64,000 nucleotides of DNA from Eutreptiella sp. 'Long Island Sound 2002' (Eukaryota > Euglenozoa > Euglenophyceae > Eutreptiales > Eutreptiaceae). The first letter of the stretch is position 1, and each line of letters begins with the position of its first letter. Below, piece by piece: positions 36,701 through 41,999 of the stretch. The notes beneath the pieces were generated by a model that worked only from the letters and a program-made list of their open reading frames with translations, made no database searches and was not told the origin of the DNA. The stretch covers positions 1 through 64,000 of the forward strand of contig CAXIWF010000772.1 in assembly GCA_964036045.1 (NCBI GenBank), given 5' to 3'. The translations under genes were made by a program, and so were the position numbers.

Positions 36701-37763
36701 TGGTGGGTGGGTGGCGCAGTGTGGAGGGCGTCTGCTGCCCTGGGCTGGTGGCTGGTAGTGCCTCGTCCGATGAGCTTCCACAACCTGGCGCCTGGTGGGG
36801 ACCTGCTTGTGAATGACATGGCAACACCGACACTTGAGTGGGCGAAGCAGCTTCAGATCCCACGTGTGGCTCCCATTTTTTGAGGCATGCCCCCCCCCCC
36901 ATGTCCAGCCCCCCCCCCCCCCCCCCCCGACGACGGTCCCCCCCATCCCCGGGGGGGGGGGGGACTGTCAGCAAATGACGGTTCCCTCCACCCCCCGGGG
37001 GGGGGGGGGGGACCACACAACAGTGACGTGAGTTCTAGTACACCCAACTAAAATTTTTCTTCGGCACCTTTGGTGCCTGTGGTTTCCTATTGATTTCTCA
37101 TTGCTCATGAGCCAAGTGACGCCCCCCCCCCCCCCAGGGGGGGGGATGGACAAGGGGGCGGGGGCTGGACATGGGGGGGGGGGGGGGGTGACATAATGGA
37201 AACTCAGAGCTCACCGACAGACAGCTGCACTACTTGCACAATTCCACTGCAAAAGGACACTCCAGCAATGCTGTTTGTGCAAAATTCGGGGCGCAAAGAT
37301 GCAGGAGCCGGAGTGAAATGTCACACAAAAAAATCCCCAAATCCCAATGTGTGGCTCCCATGGTAGCTGCCCTGCCCTGCAGCCCCCCGGCAGCGGCAGT
37401 GACGCTACACAAACAGCACTTCGTCCATTGGGCGCCCACCACCGCAGCATTCACTGGCACGACAGGAGCTCAGCTCGGCTGCACAAATCAGTGCTCTTTC
37501 CGGAGGCTCCTTACCCCCCGCGACCCAGCGCGATACTTCAGCAGGCAAACACTCCACAACCTCATCCCCCCAGCCCTCCTGACGCGGTGAGTGGAAGCGC
37601 AACGCAACGACGAATGGACGCAATGCCGTGTTCCGGCCCGCCACATCCCTTGCCTTTGGCAAGTAGCCCCCTGCGTTTTGCCCCACAGCCGCTCTGATCT
37701 GCCTCAATCCATCCCACTCAGCCTGTCCACCACCCCGCACTGGGCCTTCCGGTTCACTCTTTC
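1736..37763 (-). CDS. Gene 1: giant coiled-coil / Ser-Arg-Pro-repeat protein, at least 22 exons, partial
   Basis: I reconstructed 22 minus-strand exons by eye; each has an AG acceptor and a GT donor, and codon phase is kept across all 21 junctions. Coding total is 6,947 nt, about 2,315 codons. Order from the N-terminal side: a mixed-charge region (37.5-31.4 kb); Gln/Glu/Arg-rich coiled coil (29.2-13.1 kb), densest in 21005-21466 and 19556-19834; a Ser/Pro exon (10897-11200); the 1,029-codon SR/TPPRE repeat exon (6495-9581); a Glu-rich helix (3413-3637); an acidic Asp/Ser-rich segment (1736-2035). No catalytic motif is visible. Composition fits a structural or scaffold protein, for example cytoskeletal or centriolar, but that is inference and no orthologue is recognised. 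Neither the initiator Met nor the stop was found, so the gene probably continues past position 1 and may start beyond 37763. Confidence 0.75.
2036..3412 (-). other. Gene 1 intron
   Basis: GT-AG intron between exons u and v. Holds a family-B hAT-like element (2910-3117) and otherwise no recognisable feature. Confidence 0.55.
2910..3117. mobile_element. hAT-like MITE, family B, copy 1
   Basis: Starts CAGGGATGCATTGGAAGG and ends CCTTCTAACGCAACCCTG, an imperfect inverted pair. Flanked by GGGATGAG (2902-2909) and GGGATGGG (3118-3125), an 8-bp duplication with one mismatch. The interior shares the AAATGCCATTGAAG and CCAAAGCGGTTGGGG blocks of the other copies, in reverse orientation. No coding capacity. 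Confidence 0.75.
3413..3637 (-). CDS. Gene 1 exon u (Glu-rich helix)
   Basis: 225 nt, 75 codons, acceptor CCACGCAG, donor GAACAG|GTATTG. Reads GRAEQQDRGAALAQERADRF and later VQAIKALQRLEEEDRKGAM. Strong coiled-coil pattern. Phase 0 on both sides. Confidence 0.7.
3974..4177. mobile_element. hAT-like MITE, family C, copy 1
   Basis: 204 bp with terminal inverted repeats CAGGCCTTTGCTTAG and CTAAGCAAAGGCCTG, flanked by a perfect 8-bp duplication GTGTGAAC (3966-3973 and 4178-4185). The interior contains GGGTCACCCCC- and CCTACTGAG-type blocks shared with the 30.5-kb copy. Confidence 0.88.
5385..5760. repeat. Dispersed repeat modules A and B (order A-B)
   Basis: Module A (about 5385-5490) has TTTTCGTGTTTTTCACCCG, then GAGCATTTTGAGTATAGACA. 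Module B (about 5670-5760) has CTCAAAATGATCCCCAC, CTGATCATTTTGA and AAAATTTTTTCGTGAAAAAA. Both recur near 47.1-47.3 kb in the order B-A. Confidence 0.7.
6495..9581 (-). CDS. Gene 1 exon t: 1,029-codon Ser-Arg-Pro repeat exon
   Basis: Acceptor GTATTCAG at 9582-9584, donor GAGCTG|GTGTGT. Most of the exon consists of 16-residue units close to RSPTPPREPSRSPSLQ, alternating with 13-residue units such as RSATPPRDSPELQ, so the DNA repeats in 48- and 39-bp steps. Alternating S/R, S/P and TPP sites are typical of phosphorylatable disordered regions such as SR-family tails. It ends in unique sequence EIDECLHDMLGEAVDSLCRI, possibly a folded helix. Reading on past the donor, the same frame reaches a stop at 6420, so termination here is a possible alternative. 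Function is unknown. Confidence 0.75.
6890..9560. repeat. 48/39-bp coding minisatellite inside the SR exon
   Basis: On the plus strand the repeat reads GGTTCACGTGGTGGTGTGGG followed by GACCG or GAGCG, with 48- and 39-bp periods, both multiples of 3. This keeps several frames open at once. About 55-60 units by eye; adjacent units often match nearly perfectly, suggesting recent expansion. Confidence 0.9.
9582..10896 (-). other. Gene 1 intron
   Basis: Between the Ser/Pro exon and the SR-repeat exon. Includes a poly-C run of about 20 nt near 10780 and no recognised element. Confidence 0.5.
10897..11200 (-). CDS. Gene 1 exon s (Ser/Pro-rich)
   Basis: 304 nt, acceptor CTTCCCAG, donor GCGCAG|GTAACC. 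Low-complexity Ser/Pro/Ala sequence with PSHSPDGHVRVSPTLPSTP, SRQRTASPPRDD and LARTPPAPQRP. It leads straight into the SR-repeat exon. Confidence 0.7.
11201..13099 (-). other. Gene 1 intron with AT-rich stretch
   Basis: The 12050-12430 part is clearly AT-richer than its surroundings and contains the short tandem CCAAATGT. No coding or terminal-repeat signal was seen. Confidence 0.45.
13100..13228 (-). CDS. Gene 1 exon r
   Basis: 129 nt, acceptor TGTCGCAG. Reads VLQAGQRDSVVLLEEAERCQ, then LQNWHHKALQDLRFV. Donor chosen at TACAG|GTACGT (13100), a near-consensus site; an in-phase alternative is CTCAG|GTTTGT at 13124. Confidence 0.65.
14068..14132 (-). CDS. Gene 1 exon q
   Basis: 65 nt, acceptor CCTGCAG, donor GTGGAG|GTATGG. 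Reads DAWLVLESQEYNRRSNAQRA. It is supported mainly by phase agreement on both sides and good splice signals. Confidence 0.6.
14298..14611. repeat. Two fold-back mini-repeats and a perfect 14-bp hairpin
   Basis: Two segments (about 14298-14362 and 14516-14611) begin TTGTCCAGC and end GTTCGTTGG(G/A)CAAG, inverted to each other. The second contains the perfect hairpin AACTCGGTACCCAA (14543-14556) and TTGGGTACCGAGTT (14562-14575) with a 5-nt loop. All lie in the intron between exons p and q. Confidence 0.65.
15389..15530 (-). CDS. Gene 1 exon p
   Basis: 142 nt, acceptor GGCCACAG, donor CAGCAG|GTGTGT. Reads VKLAEEMKQAWASARPVGDV, then LSNLLQELELEEGKARWN. It enters with 1 nt, completing an Arg codon with exon o. 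Confidence 0.75.
15674..17203. mobile_element. 1.5-kb AT-richer island bracketed by inverted telomere-like motifs
   Basis: The left edge has GGTAACCCTAACCCTAACC (15682-15700) and the right edge GGTTAGGGTTACC (17183-17195), its inverted match. The inversion extends outward through TTTCGTT and AACGAAA. The interior (especially 16030-17080) is AT-richer than the flanking intron and contains a damaged ORF. No clear target duplication was found. Confidence 0.5.
16017..16463 (+). pseudogene. Damaged ORF of unknown family inside the AT-rich island
   Basis: One frame reads from 16017 to a stop ending at 16463, interrupted by a single TAG near 16180. It includes VNAVRENKKMSGASHFHKR, then TFLYPEERGVPDLTLEAYEL and KFLLMSVFDAICQIVACAG. 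Composition suits a transposon gag-like or small accessory protein, but no domain is recognised. Confidence 0.35.
18909..19015 (-). CDS. Gene 1 exon o (coiled coil)
   Basis: 107 nt, acceptor TGTCACAG, donor GAGAG|GTATGC. Reads ETEMLRKRLAALEKAQEEQT and ends RRKWEQEER. It leaves with 2 nt. Confidence 0.75.
19556..19834 (-). CDS. Gene 1 exon n (coiled coil)
   Basis: 279 nt, 93 codons, acceptor GTTCGCAG, donor AAAGAG|GTTGGC. Begins ERQERERRDRKERQEWELQ, continues LLDSERAQLEEERRQVQALH, and ends with a Gly/Ser-rich linker and KQQLKE. Confidence 0.75.
19984..20187 (+). repeat. Interspersed repeat, copy 1 (plus orientation)
   Basis: About 204 bp, closely matching the reverse complement of 54297-54526. 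It shares GGCACGACCGTGAAAGGCTG-like and TTAATAGTAACTCGATCC blocks. It lies in a gene 1 intron. No terminal repeats or clear RNA family; a non-coding RNA or SINE origin is possible. Confidence 0.75.
20495..20681. mobile_element. hAT-like MITE, family A, copy 1
   Basis: Ends CAGAGCGGTCC and GAGACCGCCCTG, flanked by a perfect 8-bp duplication GCGTGGGC (20487-20494 and 20682-20689). The interior has GGCGGTTGGAGGGGAACCGA-type sequence. It lies 80 bp from copy 2. Confidence 0.82.
20761..20956. mobile_element. hAT-like MITE, family A, copy 2
   Basis: Starts CAGGGCGGTCCTTAAG and ends TTAAAGACCGCCCTG, flanked by a perfect 8-bp duplication TCAACATT (20753-20760 and 20957-20964). The core is a GGTTGGCGGTTGGTGGC minisatellite (about 20825-20900). 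Confidence 0.92.
21005..21466 (-). CDS. Gene 1 exon m (154-residue Glu/Arg/Gln coiled coil)
   Basis: 462 nt, acceptor CTGTTGCAG, donor CGGGAGCAG|GTGCCG. Almost pure E, R, Q, W, K and L with repeated WERER, QREREREE and RQQRERLWEE patterns spaced as heptads, resembling trichohyalin- or caldesmon-type single helices. A hAT-like transposon (20761-20956) lies 48 nt into the following intron. Confidence 0.85.
21768..22070. repeat. 24-bp direct repeats flanking a short tandem repeat
   Basis: The unit GCCCGGCGCATGCCCGGCGC plus GCTA occurs at 21768-21791 and 22047-22070. Between them, CATCACCCCTGCCTTCTCGG occurs twice (about 21910 and 21970) and recurs with one change near 44190. Confidence 0.7.
22194..22283 (-). 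CDS. Gene 1 exon l (coiled coil)
   Basis: 90 nt, 30 codons, acceptor TTGTCGCAG, donor CAGAAG|GTGCAG. Reads EQQNRKSWEYQQQNDFDKTL and ends MKTEGEQK. Confidence 0.75.
23083..23295 (-). CDS. Gene 1 exon k (coiled coil)
   Basis: 213 nt, 71 codons, acceptor GTGTGCAG, donor CTGCAG|GTGTGT. Begins VCERSELEQVRLRRCVEA and ends NVAQELQMVGLQ. Ala/Arg/Glu-rich helix. Confidence 0.75.
23296..25066 (-). other. Gene 1 intron
   Basis: Long runs of G (for example near 24390, 24540 and 24730) and a segment at 23590-23660 related to 14640-14700 (GGCGCCTATTGGCC and GGCACAAGGCCT). A possible short exon-like frame at 24880-25000 (WEEEGFVPLVRVEDGD) has no clean splice join. Confidence 0.4.
25067..25177 (-). CDS. 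Gene 1 exon j (alternative donor at 25019)
   Basis: 111 nt, 37 codons, acceptor TGTGCACAG. Reads AAELRQSLLALNTAETTARL and ends in VCEQLH. Two in-phase donors exist: GCAC|GTATGC at 25067, or AAGCAG|GTACAG at 25019, which would add 16 codons. Confidence 0.7.
25178..26783 (-). other. Gene 1 intron
   Basis: Includes a GGCGCCAAAGGCGCC palindrome near 25480 and a nearby GCGCCGAAGGCGCC, members of the GGCACC-stem repeat set, and several runs of G. No exon seen. Confidence 0.45.
26784..26873 (-). CDS. Gene 1 exon i
   Basis: 90 nt, 30 codons, acceptor GCCCCACAG, donor AGGCAG|GTGTGC. Reads EFSMLETSELQQRLCIMALE and ends RTVSRERQ, a coiled-coil helix. Confidence 0.75.
27040..27383. mobile_element. hAT-like MITE, family A, copy 3
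   Basis: Starts CAGGGGGGTCCTTGAG and ends CTAAAGGACCCCCCTG, flanked by a perfect 8-bp duplication TGCTGGGT (27032-27039 and 27384-27391). Contains an A-rich block, CACAGTTTTCCCAAAAAG and a 200-bp GGTTGG/GGCGG minisatellite (about 27134-27330). Confidence 0.93.
27637..27800 (-). CDS. Gene 1 exon h
   Basis: 164 nt, acceptor GTGCGCAG, donor CACCAG|GTGGGC. Reads VASRPWDATLSLHDLETTRD and continues with Gln/Ser-rich helix ending ERSHYQRTCHQ. It enters with 2 nt, matching exon g. Confidence 0.7.
28182..28528 (-). CDS. Gene 1 exon g (coiled coil, then Gly/Arg-rich)
   Basis: 347 nt, acceptor GACCCACAG, donor GCGCTG|GTGTCA. Reads ADFSQLARLVRDISDGQQLQ, then IRELKQEMEQLRRHAALRP, then an Arg/Gly-rich part with MVEAYRREAVPEG. 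Its acceptor lies 24 nt from the end of a family-B transposon, so the transposon borders the splice-site region. Confidence 0.65.
28552..28737. mobile_element. hAT-like MITE, family B, copy 2
   Basis: Starts CAGGGATGCATTAGAAGG and ends AAATGCTTCCCTG. The interior shares CCAAAGCGGTTGGGG and GGTTACAAATGCCATTGAAG with copies 1 and 3. No clear target duplication. Its end lies 24 nt upstream of the gene 1 exon g acceptor. Confidence 0.7.
29081..29211 (-). CDS. Gene 1 exon f
   Basis: 131 nt, acceptor TTCTGTAG, donor CTCCAG|GTGTGG. The other two frames contain stops. Reads AEGRIQQTSHYAVHVSRHE and then Ser/Val/Thr-rich sequence. It leaves with 2 nt, which exon g completes. Confidence 0.55.
29212..31416 (-). 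other. Gene 1 intron, 2.2 kb
   Basis: Holds a second family-C element (30521-30706), long runs of G, and GTGTGAGGGTG-type simple sequence at 30020-30180. The 367-codon open frame at 29367-30470 (minus) is Pro/His-rich and looks non-coding. Confidence 0.45.
30521..30706. mobile_element. hAT-like MITE, family C, copy 2 (inverted)
   Basis: Inverted relative to copy 1. It shares TGGCGCTGGGTCCTACTCAG, GGGGCTCCTTCCT and GGCAGGGGGTCACCCCCAGC, and ends AAGCAAAGGCCTG. Its left end is eroded to TTGCTTAG and no target duplication remains. Confidence 0.75.
31417..31509 (-). CDS. Gene 1 exon e (coiled coil)
   Basis: 93 nt, 31 codons, acceptor TTCTGCAG, donor GACGAG|GTTTGC. Begins KQQRKERRQKLKEEE and ends LQALKKVNDE, with clear heptad-like spacing of hydrophobic residues. 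Confidence 0.75.
33020..33136 (-). CDS. Gene 1 exon d
   Basis: 117 nt, 39 codons, acceptor TTTGCAG, donor ATGCAG|GTGCGC. Ser/Thr-rich start, then a charged helix ending TEESKRLKLMQ that runs directly into the coiled coil of the next exon. Confidence 0.7.
33137..35170 (-). other. Gene 1 intron, 2 kb
   Basis: Contains GT, CT and GT microsatellites (33430-33770, 34118-34137) and an AT-richer stretch, 34620-35060. There one plus-strand frame reads WPRGKALWFVNGMPDHVRFA, then FEDLKMSIEDDWEVLLALNK to a stop at about 34780, perhaps a transposon fragment. Confidence 0.4.
33689..33769. repeat. (CT)32 then (GT)n microsatellite
   Basis: Uninterrupted CT from 33689 to 33752, then GT to 33769. Confidence 0.95.
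35171..35257 (-). CDS. Gene 1 exon c
   Basis: 87 nt, exactly 29 codons, acceptor CCGCAG, donor CCG|GTATGC. Reads DMITMLHEAQTAMQTPSAQ and ends in VRSP. Phase 0 on both sides. Confidence 0.65.
35369..35523 (-). CDS. Gene 1 exon b
   Basis: 155 nt, acceptor TTGTACAG, donor GAG|GTATGG. Residues include QLRSTRPQVAAPTSGHSRT and end MSTIAREHAVQRRQQE, a short charged helix. It enters with 2 nt, completing a Gly codon with exon a. Confidence 0.6.
36005..36310. repeat. Palindrome-rich repeat (TTCAGGACGATCGTCCTGAA)
   Basis: The 20-bp perfect palindrome is at 36220-36239; half-sites are at 36017-36040 and 36204-36217. Each is followed by C-poor sequence with AAAAACGG. Intronic, function unknown. Confidence 0.65.
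37515..37763 (-). CDS. Gene 1 exon a (most upstream placed)
   Basis: Acceptor after CCGCCAG, donor GGGG|GTAAGG, 249 nt entering with 2 nt and leaving with 1 nt of a codon, matching the next exon. It encodes about 82 residues with GGGQAEWDGLRQ and WGDEVVECLPAEVSRW. An alternative acceptor inside it (CGCGTCAG before GAGGGCTGG) would shorten it. Whether this is the first coding exon is unknown; an in-frame ATG lies at 37795-37797. Confidence 0.5.
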
Positions 37764-38614
37764 CTGGCGGAAACAATCGCATGCCCCACACCTTCACTCA
37801 AACGTGGGGGACTGCCGTCTACTCTGAAGTTTGAGTCATGCAACCGGCGACTTGATGACTCTGCCTGGCAGCTCTGAAAATACAGCACGCAGAGGAAGGC
37901 CAGTAAGCAGACACTTCACGCGGAAATTGCAGTGGGTATTACTGGGGATGCAAGGGAAGTCTCAATGTCTGCGAAGTCCTTTGCCATCTGTGAAATTTTC
38001 CGCTCCCCCCAGGCATCGGGCTTATCCCTTGTATCCGGCAGTTCCAGGCAGGCATGTGTATCCGGACAGGTCCAGGCACCAAATGAAGGACGCTGGTACG
38101 CGACAGGGATGTGCTTGGCCACGGGGGGAGGGGGGCAGGGGTTATTTGAGAGACCCACCCCCCAGAGTTCTGGAAAATCCAGGGACCCAGAAATGTGCCC
38201 CACTACCACAGGGGAGGGGGGGGGGGGGGCTGTTGGAGCCCACCCACCCACCCACCCACCCTGCCACCAACAGCCAAAAAAAGGCAGAACTTTTCTTCTG
38301 GCACCTTTGGCGCCGACCCAGCCACCCCAAAATGTCCCACCCCCACAGGAGGGGGGGGGGGACCACCCAGAAGTTTCAACAACCTCCCCCCATCCCCGTC
38401 CCATAGGCCAAACACTAAGCGGATCCCTGGTGCGCAGTGCCCATGCTTGTGTGTCGTGCATTGCACACTGTCGTTTGACAATGCATACATTTGTGCAAAG
38501 GAGCCTGCCTCGACAACAGGCTGCAGTGTCGTTCACTGCCCCTGCACAACACCATGTGCCAGCACGACAGGGCACAGGAACATCCACTGCCCAACATGCC
38601 GAGGCAGCTGTCAG

Positions 38615-39168
38615 CAGGCCTTTGCTTAGTGATACCGGGGGGGGGGAGGGGTGGTAAATTGGCCCTCCCGGGATTTTTGCTGACCCACCCACCCACTCTC
38701 AGACCCACCCACCCACTCTCAGACCCACCCACCCACCTGCCAGATACCCTGAGGGGGGGGGTCACAAAGCAATTTCAGGTTGACCACTGCATAGCAGGAG
38801 CTAAAACTGTGCACAGGTTTGAACTCACAACTTTCATTTGTGAGACCTGTGCTACAACCACTGGGTCACTGACAGTCCCTGCCATCCCTTGCTTGAGGAC
38901 CATGTATAAACTCAAGTGAAAGTGGTGACCATTACAAAAGTGTAAAGCAAAACAGGTCTGCACAAAGTGGCAGCACCCCCATGTGTCACAATATGCCTTG
39001 GCCCATGAACAATGTTGGGGGTCTACCAAACTCAGCAACACCCACCCACCCACCCACCCAACAAAGTGGACACCCCACCCTGGGGGGGTTCCCAAAATCA
39101 TGAAAACCCCAGACAAACCCACCCACCCATCCTCAGACCCCCCCCCCAAGTACAGTATCAAAGGCCTG
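38615..39168. mobile_element. hAT-like element, family C, copy 3 (554 bp)
   Basis: Starts CAGGCCTTTGCTTAGTGATAC and ends GTATCAAAGGCCTG, flanked by a perfect 8-bp duplication GCTGTCAG (38607-38614 and 39169-39176). The interior has CCCACCCACC/CAGACCC tandem repeats near both ends and a tRNA-like segment in the middle. No transposase. Confidence 0.88.
38813..38876 (-). repeat. tRNA-derived SINE-like remnant nested in the hAT-like element
   Basis: Read on the minus strand, an A-box-like TGACCCAGTGGTTGTAGCAC is followed by CAGGTCTCACAAATGAAAG and a B-box-like GAGTTCAAACC at tRNA spacing. Flanking sequence cannot form an acceptor stem, so it is not a working tRNA gene. Confidence 0.55.
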
Positions 39169-41999
39169 GCTGTCAGCAAGCAGGCAGCTCATGTGGGCAA
39201 GCGCAAGCGCCTGGCAGGGATCTCTGTGGGTGCGAATTCAAATCAGCGATGCACCCCAAAAAGCTTATTGGTTGCAATACTGCCACCATACAGAGTACGA
39301 TCATGTCAAAAAGTCGAAAAAAGGGGGCACAGTTACTTTCAAAAGGAAGGAAATGAACTAGACAGACGCTGATCACCGGCATTGCAAGAAATTGAAGGTC
39401 CCAGATTCGCAGAAGTCTCAGTCCCAAAGACAAAATTCCATGGGAATCTGAAGGTACTCCGAGGCCAGGACACCATGAACTCCGCCCTTGACCTCTGGCA
39501 GCGGTTGTAGGGGGTGGGATGGACCTGACCTTCTGTACCCACCTCTGACAAACATTTGGAGCAACAAAAGGAGGGGTTCAGGGCAAAACTTGGGGGAATA
39601 CAGTGTTCAGATGCTGCCAAAACGAGTTCTCCGTGTGGAGATTGGGGCGAGAGAGGCTGCCTGTGTGGAGGTAGGAGCTGGCGAGGCTGGCGGCGTGGAG
39701 AGTAGCCGGCTGTTTGGGTGTTGGAGCTAGGTTCGTGTTGGTGTGACTGGCTGTGTTGAGCCCGTGCTTTCGTGCTCGAGGTTGCACTGCTGCTGCTGCT
39801 GCTGCTATTGTGCTTTCTGAGTGTAGTCCTGCACTGTATGCTCCTTGTTGGGGCAGGCGGGCTTTCAATTGGAGGGGGGGGTGGGGGGCGATAGAGCCCC
39901 CTGGCTAGACGCCCCCCCACCCCAAAAGGGGCTCTATTGACGGGACCCCCAAAATCCTACCGAGACTGGCCCCCAGGCCTCGGAGGTGACACAGACCCAA
40001 AAATCGGCAAAAGATGAAAATGGGATTTTTGGAATCAGCGCGTCCGGGGGTTCAGAAAAAGTCATCATTTGCCATATATTTGGTGCAAAAAAAAAATTGA
40101 CCATTTTTAATGCTCAAAAAAATTTTCGGTGCCTTCGGCACCAGAGTTCATAATAACTGATTTATGGTGCTGTCAATTGAGCCTTTCTCCCAGACCGCAG
40201 CCCCCCCCCCCCCCAGTTTTGGGGGCTCTGTTGACCCCCCACCCCCCAGTTGAAAGCCCTGCTGCCCTTGTTCAAATGCTCCCACTGAGCGTTCACAATA
40301 TCTGTAGTCCATACTCCATAACTGCCCCGCACACGTCAACAGTGCCTCTGTCAAGTACCCGACATGAAGAGATTGGGTTTAAGGAGGAGGATTCATCGCA
40401 CGTGCTCTGCAACACCCTGTGCATCACAGGCTCCCTGTCCACGTGCACACCTGCCCTTGCACCCAAGCCTCTTTGCCCAGATTCATGGACAAAGTGGTTG
40501 GGGCGTCATTGCCCGCCAGCGCAATGCGGTGCTTCTTCACAGGAGCTATGACCGATGTAGTCGGGTCATGTCTGTGCCTTGGTGGGGCCGTGTGGGGGCG
40601 TTCCGCTGGCACTTCATTCATTACAGATATGCGCTGGAACAGTCCTGAAATAGATGCAAAAGTATATACCTTGGGACCACCAGACAAGCCTTATGGCAGG
40701 CAACTGGGGGACACAATCTGCAGGGACCTGTAGCTGCCTTGTGAAGATCTGAGATCCGGAGGGGTTCATTCAGTCCAGGATCAGTGGGGGCCATGCTTTA
40801 GCCCTCCGAAACCAGAAGGGGCCACATGACAAACCCTGCAGCAGAGAGGGAGTAGGAGAGGAGGAAAGGGAGAGAGAGAGGAGAGGGTGCCGGGAGACGC
40901 TGAGTGATGAGGGGCCCTGTTGCTCCCGCCCACTGAGCGGCCTTCACCACAGAATATGAACCATGCACACGCACATCCCTGACCCTCAGGGTGTGCCTTA
41001 ACAGTGGGCTGGGTTACACCATAAAGGTGGAGTGGTTCTTTTGGTGCTTGGTACTTCCAGTTTCACGCACTCAGTGTTGTGTTCTGTGGACACGTGCGTC
41101 CACTTCGGGGGGGCGAGAGTAAACAGAGCACTGCTGAGAAGGTTGAGTAGTGGAGCTTCATAGGTGAGAGTGGAATGTGTGTCACACTGCTCGCGATTGC
41201 CACTTGTTTCCTTCGGCCTCTCGTTTCCAAGTGCGGACTAGGCGGGGGAGAGGGGGCATGTGGGCTGTAATCCCTGCCACTACACAGAACATGCACGACG
41301 AGCACCGAAGGCTAATGGGGGAGGTCGCTCGCCAATCCACCATACGTTCCAGGTCACCGGGCGCGTGGGGACTTAGTGGTGTACCGCCGGTGTCACATAC
41401 ATGAGCACGCTGCCCACTATGAAGCCATGAAACATCTCATGCCTCCAGCTGCTACAAGACGTGGCCCAATAAGAAGCGCCACCATGTTGCAGCAGTGGCA
41501 GTAACGGATACAAAACTAAAGGGAAAGGGACCCCTCACATGTGTGTGTCTGTGAGGGCTTCACATGGTCTGTTACCAGCATGATGCTGTGGTGACACATC
41601 AGTGTGGACCAAAATGGTGCTGGACACACACCCAACCCAACCCAACCCGAGTACGCAATACATGGTTCAACGGGAACACATCAGCCAGGCGAACCTCAGC
41701 TGCCTACACTGCAAGGGACGTGAGGGGTGTGGCATGGTGCAGGCAGTGACTGAAGAGAAGTGGGAACAACCCTAAGGCTCAGCCGGAACGGGGGGGGGGG
41801 GGGGTTATCAAACCAATGGAGGCATACTGCGCTCAGCCACCACCAAGCCAGACCAAGGTCCCTCAACATCGTGAATGTATCCCTGTCCATCCCGCACCTC
41901 CTCCACACCCACCGAACACCAAAACAGCACCCCACACTCACACCCATTCCTGCACAAGCTCCACTTCTCCCAAGTTGTCCCTTTGGTCTGGGACAATTC

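Noticed and set aside
1736-37763. Assigning gene 1 to CEP164 or another named centriolar protein
   Set aside because: Coiled coil alone is not diagnostic, and no WW domain or other family motif was found in the placed exons.
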